64,000 nucleotides of DNA from contig JAALGY010000063.1 in assembly GCA_032358165.1 (NCBI GenBank), positions 496,001 to 560,000 of the forward strand, in the 5' to 3' direction. Under the pieces are notes generated by a model. It saw only the letters and a program-made list of their open reading frames with translations, searched no databases and had not been told where the DNA came from. This stretch comes from Diplosphaera chodatii (taxonomy: Eukaryota; Chlorophyta; Trebouxiophyceae; Prasiolales; Stichococcaceae). Both the position numbers and the translations under genes were made by a program. Each line of letters starts with the position of its first letter. Positions within the stretch are counted from its first letter, which is position 1. Positions 21,282 to 32,759 of this stretch are shown here, one piece after another.

Positions 21282-22752
21282 TCAGCCCATCAGCTGCAAC
21301 TGTTGTTCATCTGGAGTGCCCTGCACGGATATCAGCCAGTTCCAGGTTCCATCGAGCGCAGGTCGCCACAGCTGCACCTCTCCGCCTGTGCTGGAAGCCG
21401 CTAGCCAGCTGCCCGTGCCATTAAATGCCAGCTGGTGCACTGGTGCAGCCGCTCGCAACTCTGCCACCTTGTCAGCCTGCAGGCAGGAGCAGTCCCGCCG
21501 TTCAAGTGGGAACGTCAATGTGGAGACTGCTTCTGCTACTGCAACATGTCAGGAAGAGCCAATATGCTGCATGTGTCATCACCCCATCACGACAAGGCAT
21601 AACACCTCAAGAGAGTCGACAGGGCCACGCAGGCTCCACACGGTGATGTCAGGCCCTGATGCAAGTGCCACGAGCTCCGAGGGCCTTCCCAGCACCGGCG
21701 CCCAGGCAACAGCGTCTGCCTGCGGCCCTGGCAGCTGTGCTGAGGTTGCCCATTGACCGCGCCGCGCATCGTGCCACCAGACTGCTGCCCCTGCAGGCAC
21801 AGGTGGATGGTCACAGACATGCAAGAATGCAGGTTTGCCAGCGTTTGACGCATTCCTGTGCAAGCGAGCATAGTAAGCGACCCCCTTGATGTCACCCGAT
21901 CAGCTCCATACACGGACCTGCGCCATTGCTGACAACCAGCATGGCCGGTGCGTGCGGCGATGGAGGGCGCCACGCCAGGCAGGCTGATGCACCCCCGGCA
22001 CCGCTTTCATCCGCCCACAACTCTGACTGCAGGCCCCAGCCGCTGCTGCCATCCGGCTGTGGTACTGCTGATGAGTACAGCCTGGACCCAGCAACCGGCA
22101 GACATCATTGTGGCCCGTCTGTGTCACTAAATCAGTCAGACAGTGTCACACCGCATCTGGAATTGCTGCAGGCGCCAGCCTGGCATGTTGCGCTCACCGC
22201 ACGGCGCCATCCGCCGAGGACGCGGCCAGCCACTCGTGATTGTAGCCCAGAGGCGCAAAGCGCAGGCTGACTAGCTGGCTAGACACCGCAGGCAACGCGG
22301 CCTGCAACTCCCACGACGGCTGCATGGAGGTGTTGCAGCCCTCGCGCCAGACGCAGATGTCATGGCCACAAGACGTCGCCAGTACCGCTCCGAACGCTGA
22401 GTCTGCCCAAGCGACCTGCAGCATACGCCAATGGTTGGCCGTGATAGCGCTGCAACCAAAAGATCAGTGGACAATGTGCACGTCCTTGCTCGATCTGTTG
22501 GCAGCATCGGCGATGTGTGCAAGCTGCTTAAGTGTTGTTTATCAGGCACGTATCTTGTATCGGCACCTGAGTCACTGCGTTGTCGTGAGCAGGCCATGTT
22601 GCCGACAACTCCCAGCCCCGATCTCCAAGCGCTCTGTCAAACACCGATGCCGCGCCGGTCGCCGTGCCAATTGCCAGGCGGTGGCCCTGGAAATCCGAGC
22701 AGGTGGCTGCCGGTGCGTCATCAAGGGCAGCGGCCGTCACACGTGTGCTCAT
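21282..22752 (-). CDS. SEH1: SEH1 nucleoporin (WD40), Nup107 complex and GATOR2-type component
   Basis: Beta-propeller protein of the nuclear pore Y complex, and also of the SEA/GATOR2 complex in other eukaryotes. The ATG at 22752 opens MSTRVTAAALDDAPAATCSD, followed by FQGHRLAIGTATGAASVFDR. The second blade reads VAWADSAFGAVLATSCGHDI then CVWREG, matching the SEH1 VTWAHPEFGQVLAS pattern. The third reads LVSLRFAPLGYNHEWLAASS with ADGAVR. A later exon gives ADAVAWAPVLGRPSELVALA, the SEH1-specific IAFAPNLGRSFHILAIA equivalent. The last exon has VHQLAFNGTGSWLAASSTGG EVQLWRP, and stops at 21282. Propeller order and spacing fit SEH1 better than SEC13. Five or more exons. It lies tail-to-tail with SPC3, 146 bp between stops. 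Confidence 0.85.
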
Positions 22753-23323
22753 GTTGACGTGCTGATGATGGCTACAAGGGCTGCTCTATGCTTGCCAGGC
22801 CAAATGATTGGATGCAGCCAATCAGGTGTTGAGGTGAAGGGGATTGCGTTTTGCGAGGACTTGGGATTTGCAACCGGGCAGCGCTGAGTATGAGCTGTCA
22901 GGGCGATCTCACGGTGCGCAACTGGCACACGAAGCAGCGATCACAGCGAAAGGTGCAACCTGCCAGGTGCATGCTGCATCCTGCCGCCATGGCAGCATTG
23001 CTGCCACTGCCGAATCCCTGAAATCAGCGGCCAGCTGCGTTGAACTCCGCGCAACACGTCCGAGAGGGTCGTGGCGCAGAGAGCTGATGGAACAGTGGAG
23101 CAGCAGATTGGAGAGTCACTGGCATTGCACTTCCATGCTTGAATGACAGATCAGCTGCATCCTACAAACAACCACCAAAATGCGCAACCGCTGCTAGCTT
23201 CCACGTGCAGCATGCTTACGACACCCCTGCGCTTTCACAAGCACCTAGCTTCAGCTGCGAGTCCAGCAGGTACGCTCAAGGTCTGACCACACCACAGCAT
23301 GGCAAACTGCACGACAGCACCGC
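22753..23323. other. Spacer upstream of SEH1 and downstream of the RING gene
   Basis: 571 bp; both flanking genes are on the minus strand, so it holds the SEH1 promoter and the RING gene 3' UTR. No exon or notable repeat seen. Confidence 0.4.
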
Positions 23324-25863
23324 TCAGCGGCGGAAGATGCTGGCCACCAGCTGGGCGGCACCAGAGGCCAGCCAGCCCACAGGAGCCAGCAGTGGCAGGG
23401 AGAAGCCCTGTGACACCGCATCGCCAGCGCGGCCCTGAGGTACAGCAGCCACCGCGAGGTCGTCGCCCACTGGCAATGGCGCTGGCTGGATCTCTGGCGT
23501 GACCGCAGCATGCTGCGACAGAGCCGCGGCTGGCTGTGCATTTGCTCCTCGGTCGGCAGCGGCGCCAGTGGCTGGCTGAGGCGATGGAGCACGCCCTGTC
23601 TGTGTTGCCTGTTCGCCCGGCACGTGCTGCAGCTGGACACACAGCAAAGAGTAGGTGGTAAAGCTGGCGGCCATGGCAGACGGGCCCTAAGACGGCGAGA
23701 CAAGGAACCGAAGCCACAATGAACAGGCTGATACCTGCTGGTCTGCGTGGTGGTGCTGGCCTCCCTGCTGCTGTCGGACGGAAGCTGCACGGTTGCGAGC
23801 GCCAGTGTGCCCAGGATGGCGGCCGACGTTGAACGGGCGGACAATGGGGATGCCGATCGTGCGAGCTGGGCGACTGGCATCTGCGCAGACGGCAGCAGCT
23901 TCTCGATGCAGCAATTTCTCAATGTAAGGCTCCCACCTGTTGAAGGGTACAGACATTTGACTCCTTCACAGTGATGCGGGCACGTGGCACTCTCGGGTCC
24001 CACTAGTGTATGTGCACCTGCTGTTGCTGCTCCCGCTGCCGCGGCGGGGTCGGCAACCCCTTCTAAAGCGTTGTCAGAGCCCGAGTGCAGCTCTGTTCGA
24101 CGGCGCACACGGCGGTTGCCAAGCGCAGTGCCGTCTGTGGCGCTGCCCGGCCGGTACGCCCGGCCGTCGCCAGATCCGCCCGGCGCCGCCGGCGTGGCAG
24201 CGCGCCGGCGACGGCCCCGCCCGCCAGCAGCACTCTCGCGCTCCCGCTGCGCGGCCTCTGAGCGTGCGACAGCCGCCTGGACGCGTGCGTGGAGCGCTTC
24301 GCCCTCCCGGCGACGCCGCTCCCTGGCCTCCTGGGCCTGTGAGCCTAGCACACCGTCCAGCGCAGCGGTGATGCTGCCCAGGATCTGTGCAGCATCTCCA
24401 GGGAACAGGTTGCCGACGTCCGACCACACATTGCTGCCATCGCTGGCAGGCGGGCCCAGGCCATCGCCGCCACCACCACTGCTGAGCGGTGCCGGGCCTG
24501 CCTGCGGCTGCACCCGGTGGTCGGGATCTGCCGGCAGCTGGAAGCGGCAGACCGGGCAGGTGTTGTGCTGCAACGCAAAAGCGGTTGCCCCTCATGCTTC
24601 TGATACCATACCTGCGACATGCTGTCTCTGGACGCAAGATCCATCGTAACCGAGCACAACAGGCACTGACACCAGTGCAACAGTTACTTCCGGACCTGCT
24701 CCAGCCACGGCATGATGCAGTCCTCGTGGAAGCAGTGGCTGCACGGCAGCTGCACCACGGTGGTGCCTGCCTCACACTCCTCGTGGCACACCGTGCAAGC
24801 GTCACCCGCCTTGCATGCTGCGTGCTGCCCGTGCTGCTGCTGTGCCTGCTGCTGCGCACGTGGCTGAGCATCGTCGCTGTCGGCTCTGCTTGCTGGCTGT
24901 GTCGCGGTGCAGACCGATGGGGCTGTGCGCGCCGCTGCTGCGGCCTGTGCTGGTGTCGCTACCTATGCAGCACCAAGACAAAGGACTTCAGCACCAGCTA
25001 CCCACGATGCTGGCCAGTGCCCAGTGTAGTGCATGATGACAGCTGCCACGCAGCTATGTCTGCGAAGCAAGTGAAAGGGTTCACCTTGAGCCGCGGGAGG
25101 CTTGTGCGTGTGTCTGGCGCCGTGGGCACAAACATGGGCTGGTGCTGTTCAGCAAGGCGCGATAGCAGTGCCTCCAGGCTGTTGTCACCGGCAAAATTGC
25201 CCATGCCAAACCTGCGGCACAGACTCGTAGTCGACCACCGTTCAGCAGAATTTGCACATCACAACATGCCAGCGAGGGTCATGTGCTGTATGTTCCTGCT
25301 CAGTGGCATCCTGCAGAGTGCGTGGCAGCTCACCCGCCAAACTGCATGCCAGCATGGAAGGGGTGGCCGGGGCTGCCACTGCCTCCATCGGCATGTTGCT
25401 GCATGCCTTGCAGCAGGCTGGTCAAGATTGCCTGTGGCATGCCGCCTGCGTTGGCGCCCAGACCGCCGTCCAGGTCTGAACTGTCCATACCAACCGGCAT
25501 GACTGACGTCGCCATGTGCACGTGCACCTCCTGACCGCTCGACGTCATGAAGGTGTGCGACTGCATCTGTGGCGCTCCAGGGCCGGAGGGATGCTGCATG
25601 CCTGGGCCGCTGGATGCTGTCTGCTGCTGCTGCTGCCTCACGCCCTGCTGCCGATGATGATGCCGCGGCTCCTGCTGCTGACCCTGCTGCCGCGAACCCT
25701 GCTGCCGTTGCTGGCTGTCGGAAGCGGAGGGGTGAGTTGAGCCGGCCTGTGGGACCAACTCCACAAAGGAGCTGTGGCACCTCCGGCAGATGGGCTCCGT
25801 GTCCTCCGTGTTCCACGAGATGCCAGAGTTGTAAGTCTCACACGCGTAGCAATAGGTGTTCAT
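23324..25863 (-). CDS. Zinc-ribbon / RING-H2 E3 ubiquitin ligase (RNF126/BCA2-type architecture)
   Basis: The first exon (ATG 25863) gives [17 protein letters not shown], then [13 protein letters not shown]. The paired C-x2-C motifs form the N-terminal zinc ribbon of the RNF126/BCA2 group. A Gln/His-rich low-complexity linker follows ([17 protein letters not shown], about 25700-25640). The RING-H2 exon (about 24810-24690) reads [20 protein letters not shown] then [17 protein letters not shown]. It is completed by [11 protein letters not shown] at the start of the next exon (about 24570-24530), giving a complete C3H2C3 ligand set. The C-terminal half is Ala/Arg/Gln-rich with a charged helix ([20 protein letters not shown]), and the end is hydrophobic ([20 protein letters not shown], then ASIFRR and stop). 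The 3' exons are less certain than the RING. It is divergent from the methyltransferase gene. Confidence 0.85.
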
Positions 25864-26686
25864 CACGCCTGCGCTCGGTATGTTGCAGCCTTACAACAAG
25901 GCGCTGAATACGAAGTGTGTCAACAGGATTTCAACATGTGCGCAGCGCAGGGATTATGAACTTCCGCGAGTGCTGTGTTTGACATCTGATTTGCCATCCT
26001 ACACGTTGTGTGCGAGCCGTTCGGCGAGGTGCAACGCCTGTCGTCCCAGACTGGCCAGACAGTGGTGGTGAGAATACGGAACGCATCGACTGACAGGGTG
26101 TAGGTTTAACCGTTGCGCGTCGTCAGGACGCGATTATGGTTCAGCATGCTGCATCTCGGCCACGAGAGCGTCTCAGAAGCGCAAGTAAGTCCTGTGCTGC
26201 GGCTGCAGTATCCGTACGCCTCGCAGCAACCGTCGACTGCGTGCGAGGAGTGTCTGATCAGCCCGGCTTGCGGGCATACCCCAACAGTCCCCCCGCACTG
26301 GAGGTGATCCTTGATGCTTCCTTTTGCGTGACGTTGTTGCCAGTCTTTCATTACCGTCCTGATCTGCATGTCCTTGAATTGCACCATGCGCAGCCGCTGC
26401 TCATACAAGAGAGCACTCGTGAAGTGCTGATACCTTGGCGATATGCGCAGAGTGGCGGGCTACAGGTCGGATCCGCCTGTACGAAGGTGATCAAACACTT
26501 ATAAGCACACGTTCACATGTTTACGGCCCGTCTCCTGCTGCTGCCGGTCGTGGTGCTGCAGTATTCCAGGCTGGCATTTGAGGCCAGTTCTTGGGCTGTA
26601 GGACTGCTCGCTGGCGGAACACTTGACAGGGCGCGGAGGATCTAGGGTCCATTCAGCGCACATATAGTTGAAGGCGCATAGGCCCC
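25864..26686. promoter_or_regulatory. Divergent promoter between RING ligase and methyltransferase genes
   Basis: 823 bp between two outward-reading ATGs. No open frame here has family resemblance or plausible splice context. Both promoters and 5' UTRs should lie here; an unannotated 5' exon of either gene is possible. Confidence 0.45.
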
Positions 26687-28706
26687 ATGTTTTCGGACAG
26701 CCAGATGCAAAATGGCCATGCCGACGCGGCGGGCAAGCGCTGGCGGCCACAGGCAGCCAAGCAGCGTGGGAAGATCGCCACGCGGGCTGTCGTTGTGCTG
26801 GCGGGCGTGGTTCTATTCTTCCTGGGCGCCAAGGTGCGAGCGTCGGAGCGTGCGACTGCAGCTTTGACGGCAATGTCTTTGAGGGCGTCCTGATCACAGG
26901 ACGGCAGCGTTCAAGGCCCCACTCGTGTGACGAAAGCTTGCACTTCCAATGCAGCTTGGCCCCAGTGCCAGCAAGGGCCTCAGCAACGCGCACGTCTCAG
27001 AGATGGCGTCCACCGTCACTTCCAGCCTGCACCTGACTGGCGGCTCGCAGGTGGGCGTTAGTCGTGCGCGCGCAGCTGCGTGTGGCACAGACCTTGCCTG
27101 ATCTCTCTCAGCAACTGCGCGTTGAATGAGCATTTGTCACAGACCTTGCCTGATCTCTCTCAGCAACTGCGCGTTGATGGGGATATTTGTCGTTTTCCAT
27201 GCAGTTGACGCCGGACATCATCAAAAAGATTCACGATGTGCATGCGGAGTATGAGAGGCGGCATTTTGTTCAGTACAACCCAGACTTTGAGATGTTCCTT
27301 CGCGACATCAAGGTGGGTCGGAATGTGGCGGTGCTGATGGGCACTTCATGCCGTCTGACGCCGTCTGACTGGCCTTGCAACCTCCCACACCACAGGTCGC
27401 TGTGGACGGGCACCAGCTCCCGCAGCGCGTGCTGGTGCACATCTTTGCAGACGAGCCCAACAATGTGACGCTGTCGCCCGTCGTGATCCCCCGCTGTGAC
27501 GGGTGCGCCCAGGCTCTGGCTTGGCGTTTGCAGCCAGCGGCTCTGATTGGCCTCACAGCATCATGCACAAGCAAGGTTCACAAAGCGCTGCTGCATGGCA
27601 CAGGATGTGGCTGGAGTTTGGCGTGCACGTGGGCGGCACCATCACGCACACCGGCAACTGGAAGTTGAAGAACTGCCCCAAGGACGCCGGCCTCGTCCAC
27701 GGCTTTGACACGTTCACTGGCCTGCCAGAGGACTGGGGACACGGTTACCAGAAGGTGAAACTGTGAGACAATGCTCGTCTCCTGCCTTGGAGAGTGTGAA
27801 CTCAAGTGATGCACCCAATGCAGCTTCGACCCTCGATCGAAGCTGCATTACACGTCAAGGTCAATACAGCGATGGTTTTGCCAGTGAGCGAAAACATGGT
27901 CGTATAGGGCGCCTTTGATTTGGAGGGCAAGTTTCCGCCGGTGCCAGAGAATGTAAAGCTGTGGAAGGGCCTCTTCTCAGACAGCCTGCCCGGCTTCATC
28001 AAGGAGATGGACGCCAAGGACCCCAATGGCAAATTCATGATCAACTACCTGCACGTCGACTGCGACCTGTATGTTGGTACGCCATGTCAAGTCGTCAGGC
28101 TGTCATGGTGGGCGCTTTGGTGAGCTGCTGGGAGGTTATGAATCTTGACCTACTCCCGGCATGTGGACCGTGTTTCATAACAACCATTGCAGGTGCGAAG
28201 GATGTGTTCACAATGCTGGAGGACCGCATCCTCCCCGGCGCTATTGTGGTCTTTGACGAGGTGAGGAGGGAGTGCAGCAGTTGTGTCTGGCATCTTGGTC
28301 TGACTTGCAGCTGGTCTTTTCGCGGACCAATCAATGATTGGCGTAACTATCGGAATCGTGGCTAATTTCGTGCCGTGCAGCTGGTGAACTACCCGGCATA
28401 TCGTGATCATGAAGTCAAGGCAATGTGGGAGTGGCTGCGTCGCACGGGCCGCAAGTTGGAAGTCATTGGCATGATGGGACCACTGCAGCAGGTGCTCAGG
28501 AAGTTCCACTCCGTGCTCACCCCTGAGAGTTCCTTTGTCTTGCGTGCTGGCAGAGCTGCCTCGGCCATTTGATGCAAGAGCTGGCTTATCAGGTCCCGCA
28601 TGGCAGCATGCAACTGATTCCTAGTGACCCTCGGTCCTGTCACGCACTGCAGCTCAAGCGCGGCGATGCGATGGACCTTAATCCGCCATTCGACCTGGGT
28701 GACTGA
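26687..28706 (+). CDS. Membrane-anchored TylF-like class I SAM methyltransferase
   Basis: The ATG at 26687 (MFSDSQMQNGHADAAGKRW) precedes a basic patch and a single hydrophobic span (TRAVVVLAGVVLFFLGAK), predicting a type II Golgi or ER protein. A small exon 2 (about 26953-27050) encodes KGLSNAHVSEMASTVTSSLH. Exon 3 begins LTPDIIKKIHDVHAEYERRH. The catalytic domain follows: HRMWLEFGVHVGGTITHTGN (SAM-binding loop, about 27598-27655), LVHGFDTFTGLPEDWGHGYQ, GAFDLEGKFPPVPENVKLWK, GLFSDSLPGFIKEMDAKDPN, FMINYLHVDCDLYVG, DVFTMLEDRILPGAIVVFDE, and YRDHEVKAMWEWLRRTGRKL. The last exon splices MGPLQQ to LKRGDAMDLNPPFDLGD and stops at 28706. This is the TylF/Methyltransf_24 fold, whose known members O-methylate sugars; glycan methylation is inferred. 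About eight exons, mostly phase 0. Confidence 0.85.
27086..27177 (+). repeat. 52-bp tandem duplication in intron 2 of the methyltransferase gene
   Basis: A 40-bp block beginning CACAGACCTTGCCTGATCTC occurs identically at 27086-27125 and 27138-27177, a period of 52 bp. The remaining 12 bp of each unit is diverged (ATGAGCATTTGT versus TGGGGATATTTGT). The second copy ends about 27 bp before the exon 3 acceptor, so branch-point and polypyrimidine sequence may be duplicated. Confidence 0.85.
27817..27849. repeat. Perfect 12-bp-arm hairpin in an intron of the methyltransferase gene
   Basis: The left arm AATGCAGCTTCG (27817-27828) and right arm CGAAGCTGCATT (27838-27849) are exact reverse complements around a 9-nt loop ACCCTCGAT. 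The site is inside the intron between GHGYQK and GAFDLEGK, whose acceptor is at about 27909. The structure is seen directly; any function is speculative. Confidence 0.7.
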
Positions 28707-29712
28707 ACTTGTCTGATGCGTCCTACCCCGGAAAGGGTTGACTGCATATCACTCAGTTCATGAACTGCAGTGTTAATGTTCAATACGTGAAGTAATTGCA
28801 TCTCCGTCACGCTTTGTGGGAGTTTTGTTGACAGGTTTCAGCAGACATGATTCATGCTTCTTCAGGTGTACTGACTTGGGCACGTTTTTTACTCAGGTGG
28901 ATACCAGCAGTCGGTCGGCTTTATCGCATTGTAGACGCCCACGGAGCCTCATACATGGCAGCACAGCAGACGGCAGCACGGCAGACGGCATATAGCATCG
29001 TCACTGTGGCAGCCATGCACATGGTGATAGCAGCGTGCGCAGGCATCTCTTAAGCATGTGCTGCCAAGAGCAGGCACGCACATTAAGATCCTCGTGACTT
29101 CATTGCCAGAACTAGGAACCCAAAACTATTTAGTATACTGATGTTTCTTGTACCCTTGGCGGCAATGTCTATTGGAGCAGCAGTTGCCAGTGCGACACCA
29201 AGACAGCAACAGGGAGTGCCTCCTATCTGCTCTGGGTTGATCGAGGACGGGGTTTGGCAGCCCTTCTGTCACCAGCATAATGCAACATTGCTACAGGGCA
29301 ATGATCAACATGGCAATGCCTGCATTGGCCGCAGATGTTTCAGCCTCTGCGTGTTGCCCGCTCACCGAGGGTGCGTTTATCATACACGTGCATACACTGG
29401 CATTCGCGCGGCACACGTGAAGCTTTTAGATCACACGAGACTTGATTTCGCAGTCCTTCCCATTCTGTGCAACAAGAGCTCGAGATCATCCTGACGTGTA
29501 CCCTGACACGTTCTAGCAAAGGGTCTGAAGTTGCAGCTAGGCTTGCACGCTCTGGGGACTTTGGCACGCAGAGGACTTTGGCACGCTGAGGCATACCCTC
29601 GGCGCATCGCGCTGGTGCGGGCTCCGCAGCGCCTGGCTGACCTACATGCGGTGGGCATTGCCGCCAGCAACCCTGCCTGTTTGACCGGTCCGCAAAGCAG
29701 CATCGAGCCAGG
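28707..29712. other. Intergenic region with two short tandem repeats and one doubtful ORF
   Basis: About 1 kb between the methyltransferase and MFAP1 genes. A 15-bp near-repeat lies at about 28957-28986 (GGCAGCACAGCAGAC and GGCAGCACGGCAGAC). A 17-bp near-repeat lies at 29556-29589 (GGACTTTGGCACGCAGA and GGACTTTGGCACGCTGA), in the probable MFAP1 leader. The only open frame worth noting is listed at 29141-29494. Confidence 0.5.
29141..29494 (+). CDS. Doubtful small ORF, possible secreted Cys-containing peptide (117 aa)
   Basis: An ATG-initiated frame of 117 residues. It begins MFLVPLAAMSIGAAVASATP, which looks like a signal peptide with an Ala-x-Ala cleavage context, followed by a region with seven cysteines (for example PICSGLIEDGVWQPFC, ACIGRRCFSLCVLP). 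No family is recognised. Its third-codon GC and composition are not clearly those of the neighbouring exons, and the region otherwise looks intergenic. It may be chance; expression data would decide. Confidence 0.22.
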   Translation: MFLVPLAAMSIGAAVASATPRQQQGVPPICSGLIEDGVWQPFCHQHNATLLQGNDQHGNACIGRRCFSLCVLPAHRGCVYHTRAYTGIRAAHVKLLDHTRLDFAVLPILCNKSSRSS

Positions 29713-32700
29713 ATGTCGGGCGCGCGAGCCGGCATCTCGGCAGCAGAGATTAACAAGGGCGGCGTTGGCGCCGCGACCGTCAAGCGCTATTGGCCCGGCA
29801 AAGCCCCGGACTGGGTGGATGACGAGCACGAGGCACAGTCAGAGGACGAGGAGGAACAGCGGGATGAGGCTGAAGTGAGTGCTAGCTTGGCTGCCGTCGG
29901 TCTTGGGTCTCAAGCAGGACCATGGGATGATTGGCATATTGCAGCCGCAAGCAAACATGTGCTGGTGTGCGTTGATGTGATGTGAGGTGAGCGCTCGTCA
30001 CAGGCGGTGCAGACAGCGTTCCAGCCGCCAGTGGTGATCAAAAGGGTGGAGGACCCGCGGCTGGCGCGGCTGGCGCAGAGCCGAGCGCAGCCTGACAGCG
30101 ATGATGAGGAGCCAGCCGCACGCCACCGGCGCACCGTCGTCGTCAGGTAGGCCATGCTGGCTGCAAGGAGCCCCTCACGTCTCGAGGGCCGTATGCTGGC
30201 TGTGCCACGCAGCACATGCGCCCAGGCCGCTGTGAAGGCCAGCAGTTGCAGGGCCCTCGTGCACTCTGCCGACTGCGCCGCCTGCTGCATGTGCAGGCGG
30301 GGGCCGGCGGGCGGGGGGGAGGCGGCCAGCAGCAGCGAGGGGGAGAGCAGCGGGGAGGAGGAGGAGGAGGTGGATGAGGAGGCGCTGGCCGCGCGGCGGG
30401 CCGCCCTCAGGGCCAGGTGCGCCGGTCAGGTTCAGTCAGCGAGCTCGCCATTGGCCGCACAGCCGGTTTGTCGCTATGCTGTCTGGGTGGTGAGGATGCT
30501 GAGCAACGAGCGAGGGGCCTGCGGTGTGCGGCTGTGCAGGGCGCAGCAGGAGCAGGAGGTGGAGGTGCTTGCGGAGGCCGCGGGTGGGGAAGAGGAGGTG
30601 AGGCTGCCCGGTAGTTGGCAACCAGCATGCAGCAAGCACAGCCCATGGCAGAGCTGTCGAGATCTGGCCCTGGAAGGCATCATTCGTGCTGACAAGCGCT
30701 CGCGTGACAGCAGAGTTGTCGACGTCTTCCCCTGAAAGCCGTGGATGTGCCTGCCGCAGGAGAGCTCCGAGTACGAGACGGACTCTGAGGACGAGGACAA
30801 TGCGCGGCAGCTGTTGAAGCCCATGTTCGTCCCGAAGGCGCAGCGTGACGTGCGTATCTTGCCGCCCCCGCCAGTCCACCGATGTCCTGCGGTCTGTCCT
30901 TCAGTTCGACTCTGACTGGAACCACCACTGACTTGACGGAAACTAACATCAATATTACGGCATCTTGCCGTGCAGACAATAGAGGAGAGGGACAGGTTAC
31001 TGGCAGAGGAGGAAGCGCGATACGAAAAGGAGAAGGAGCGCCTGAAAGAGCGCAAGGTGTGACACGTGGTTGTAAGTGCAGACGCACATGTGCTCTCAAG
31101 GTCAAACTGCTGTGCATAGGCGGCACCAACTTCCTCTCCTTGCCTGTGCATGGCCGTACTTGACATATGCACGGGTGTTCACCTGGCGAGTGTGTGCCGC
31201 TGCAGAGGGAAACCCGGGAGCTGGTCATCCAGCGGCTGGAGCAGGAGCGCGCGGAGTCGGAGGCCGCCAATGCAGGCCCCGTCGGCGTTGACGACATCAA
31301 CACCGATGACGAGGTGCCGCTTTCCCCGTGCATTGCCTTTGAACAGCGGCAGCTTGCAGCCCTTACAGAGGGCAGGCCTTTGGCCACCTGAGCGATGGCC
31401 ATTGTGACTTTCAGTTTGCGACACTGGCATAGCAGGTGCCAGCCACTGGCACTGCTGCCAGGTGCCACACTTGCGGTGTGCGATTGGGATCAGCAAGCGC
31501 GGGGCGTGGAGATGCATAGATGGAATGCTGTTGTTCTGGGCTCGAACGTGGTGCCATCTGAAACCGGTCAAGCGAGGTGCTGCATGTCGCCCAACCCAGG
31601 CGGACGAGGAGGGGCAGGCGCGGGAGTACAACGCGTGGGAGGCGCGGGAGCGGGCGCGGGTGGCCAAGGACCGGGCCGACCGGGAGAGGGAGGCGCGGGA
31701 GGCCGCCGAGCGCGAGCGCCTCAAGAACATGACCGAGGAGGAGCGCCGCCAGTGGGAGCGTGAGAACCCCAAGGTGCGTGCGCTGCCTTTTCGTGCGACA
31801 CCACCTGCATGGACTGCTGCCCTGCATGAGCTCCTTGCTACTGGCATCAGTCTGCTCGGGTGGTTCGCACCCAACCTGGGACGTGCAAAGCTGACAGCAT
31901 GCAATTCGTGGGCATGTCTGACAGTCAGCTAGCCATCAACTCCCTGTGCACTGGATTGCAGTTGTACTTGTGCCCTTGCAGATGATGCAGTCGGCGCCCA
32001 AGTCGAAGTGGAAGTTCATGCAGAAATATTGGCACAAGGGTGCCTACTATCAAACGGGTGCGCTCCTTCCCCGCTGTCTGCCATATCCCTCCGCAGTTTC
32101 CGTTCACTTGCTCATCAAGATGTTTGTGACGGTGCCAGAAGTGTCGTGATGTGCCACAGGCGCGGATGACGAGTTCCAGGACAAGGCAGCGGATGACATC
32201 TACACGCGCGACTACTCAGCGCCCACGGGCGAGGACCAGTACGACAAGACCATCCTGCCCAAAGTCATGCAGGTGTGGGAGTTGCATCACATCACCTCAA
32301 ATACCAGTGCATTGAGATCACCAAACACGAGAGAAGTAGACAGTTTGTCAGGTTGTCTAAAAGGTCACGTGTGTTTCACATTGACACCGGTCCACTTCTC
32401 GATGCAGGTCAAGAACTTTGGGCGGCGGGGCCGCACGAAGTACACCCACCTGCTGGACCAGGATACGACGGTGAGCGCTGCAGCTTCTTGCTGATGCTGC
32501 TGGGTCTACTTGAGTGACTGCAGAGGTTGTGTCATCACCGGCATCAACCCTGCATCGTTTCCCTGCTCTGGAGCCCCAGTTATGACAGTAGACCCTCAAA
32601 GTGGCTGTTTGTCACTGCAGGTATTCGACAACCCACTGGCGCCAGATGCCGCGCAACAGGAGAAGTACAACTCGCGGATGTCAGGCATGGACCAAACGCT

Positions 32701-32731
32701 CGACCCCAAGCAGTTGAAGCTGCGGACATGA
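29713..32731 (+). CDS. MFAP1: MFAP1, spliceosomal B-complex protein
   Basis: Nuclear splicing factor of the B complex, a partner of Prp38 and Snu23. The ATG at 29713 opens MSGARAGISAAEINKGGVGA with TVKRYWPGKAPDW, the conserved MFAP1 N-terminus. Exons continue with FQPPVVIKRVEDPRLARLAQ (about 30015-30085), an acidic tract (GESSGEEEEEVDEEALAARR, about 30340), and ESSEYETDSEDEDNARQLL. MFVPKAQRD-TIEERDRLLAEEEARYE spans an intron. Then come ETRELVIQRLEQERAESEAA (about 31209) and a long charged helix (about 31600-31770). The C-terminal domain includes KSKWKFMQKYWHKGAYYQ, DDIYTRDYSAPTGEDQYDKT, ILPKVMQVKNFGRRGRTKYT, and HLLDQDTT-VFDNPLAPDAA. Stop at 32731. About eleven exons; the ILPKVMQVKNFGR signature is diagnostic. 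A TGTAA motif follows at 32760. Confidence 0.95.
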
Positions 32732-32759
32732 CAGCGGTGAGATAGGTTAGTGCAACCAC

